From Chloroflexota bacterium (GTDB lineage: Bacteria; Chloroflexota; Anaerolineae; Anaerolineales; Anaerolineaceae): a DNA stretch of 41,694 bases. Of this stretch, positions 41,691-41,694 are shown piece after piece. Under the pieces are notes generated by a model. It did not search any database and was not told the origin of the DNA. It saw nothing but the letters and a program-made list of their open reading frames with translations. The position numbers were made by a program, and so were the translations under genes. The first letter of the stretch is position 1; the number at the start of each line of letters is the position of its first letter. Where the stretch lies: assembly GCA_012798515.1 (NCBI GenBank), contig JAAZNB010000090.1, positions 1-41,694 on the forward strand, read 5' to 3'.

Positions 41691-41694
41691 GGAA

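Overview
The window looks like chromosomal DNA of a Chloroflexota bacterium, most likely Anaerolineae or a relative. The main clues are a solute-binding lipoprotein whose mature N-terminus is an acidic Glu/Val/Thr-rich linker ending in a TATPGP-like stretch, DUF4349 and DUF3048 envelope proteins, and fairly GC-rich genes packed in long co-directional operons. This placement is inferred from protein style, not from a marker gene. I see no rRNA, tRNA, CRISPR array, phage gene or transposase gene.

Left part (1-20 kb), a catabolic region. An eight-gene minus-strand operon (11213 down to 2096) encodes a DhnA/LsrF-type aldolase, a BMP-family solute-binding lipoprotein, a double ABC ATPase, two permeases, and a three-subunit flavin/iron-sulfur dehydrogenase of the opine oxidase / HcnABC / proline dehydrogenase type. 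It suggests uptake of a nucleoside-like or amine-containing compound followed by oxidation. An SDR (87-872) and a HAD phosphatase (1134-1979) lie beside it. After a 1.3-kb gene-free, hairpin-rich stretch comes a second minus-strand operon (18345 down to 12531): acetoin-dehydrogenase-like E1 alpha and beta, a hydroxypyruvate-isomerase-like protein, an E2 with two subunit-binding domains, and two PTR1/FolM-like SDRs in which the catalytic Tyr is His. Divergent from it is a second copy of the flavin subunit (18792-19940), whose upstream region carries a phased direct repeat and a perfect palindrome.

Middle (20-31 kb). A long-form formate-tetrahydrofolate ligase is followed by a 490-bp intergenic region with two candidate terminators, a perfect 26-bp hairpin and a 113-bp MITE-like element with terminal inverted repeats and a 7-bp flanking duplication. 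Then come a DUF218/YdcF membrane protein, an XRE-cupin regulator and a diaminopimelate-decarboxylase-type enzyme. A DinG-type helicase with a fused exonuclease (apparently expressed as a leaderless mRNA) is convergent with the decarboxylase gene. A GH36 alpha-galactosidase closes this part.

Right part (31-41.7 kb), minus strand. A consensus-like promoter, a SAM-I riboswitch and its terminator precede metH. Tightly spaced behind it are a homocysteine methyltransferase-MTHFR fusion, coaX, coaBC and a DUF3048 protein, then a phosphoesterase and a DUF4349 lipoprotein. Methionine/folate C1 genes and coenzyme A genes therefore probably share one SAM-sensing switch. With the formate-THF ligase, the window holds much of the route formate to methyl-THF to methionine; the missing steps (FolD, MetK) are not here.
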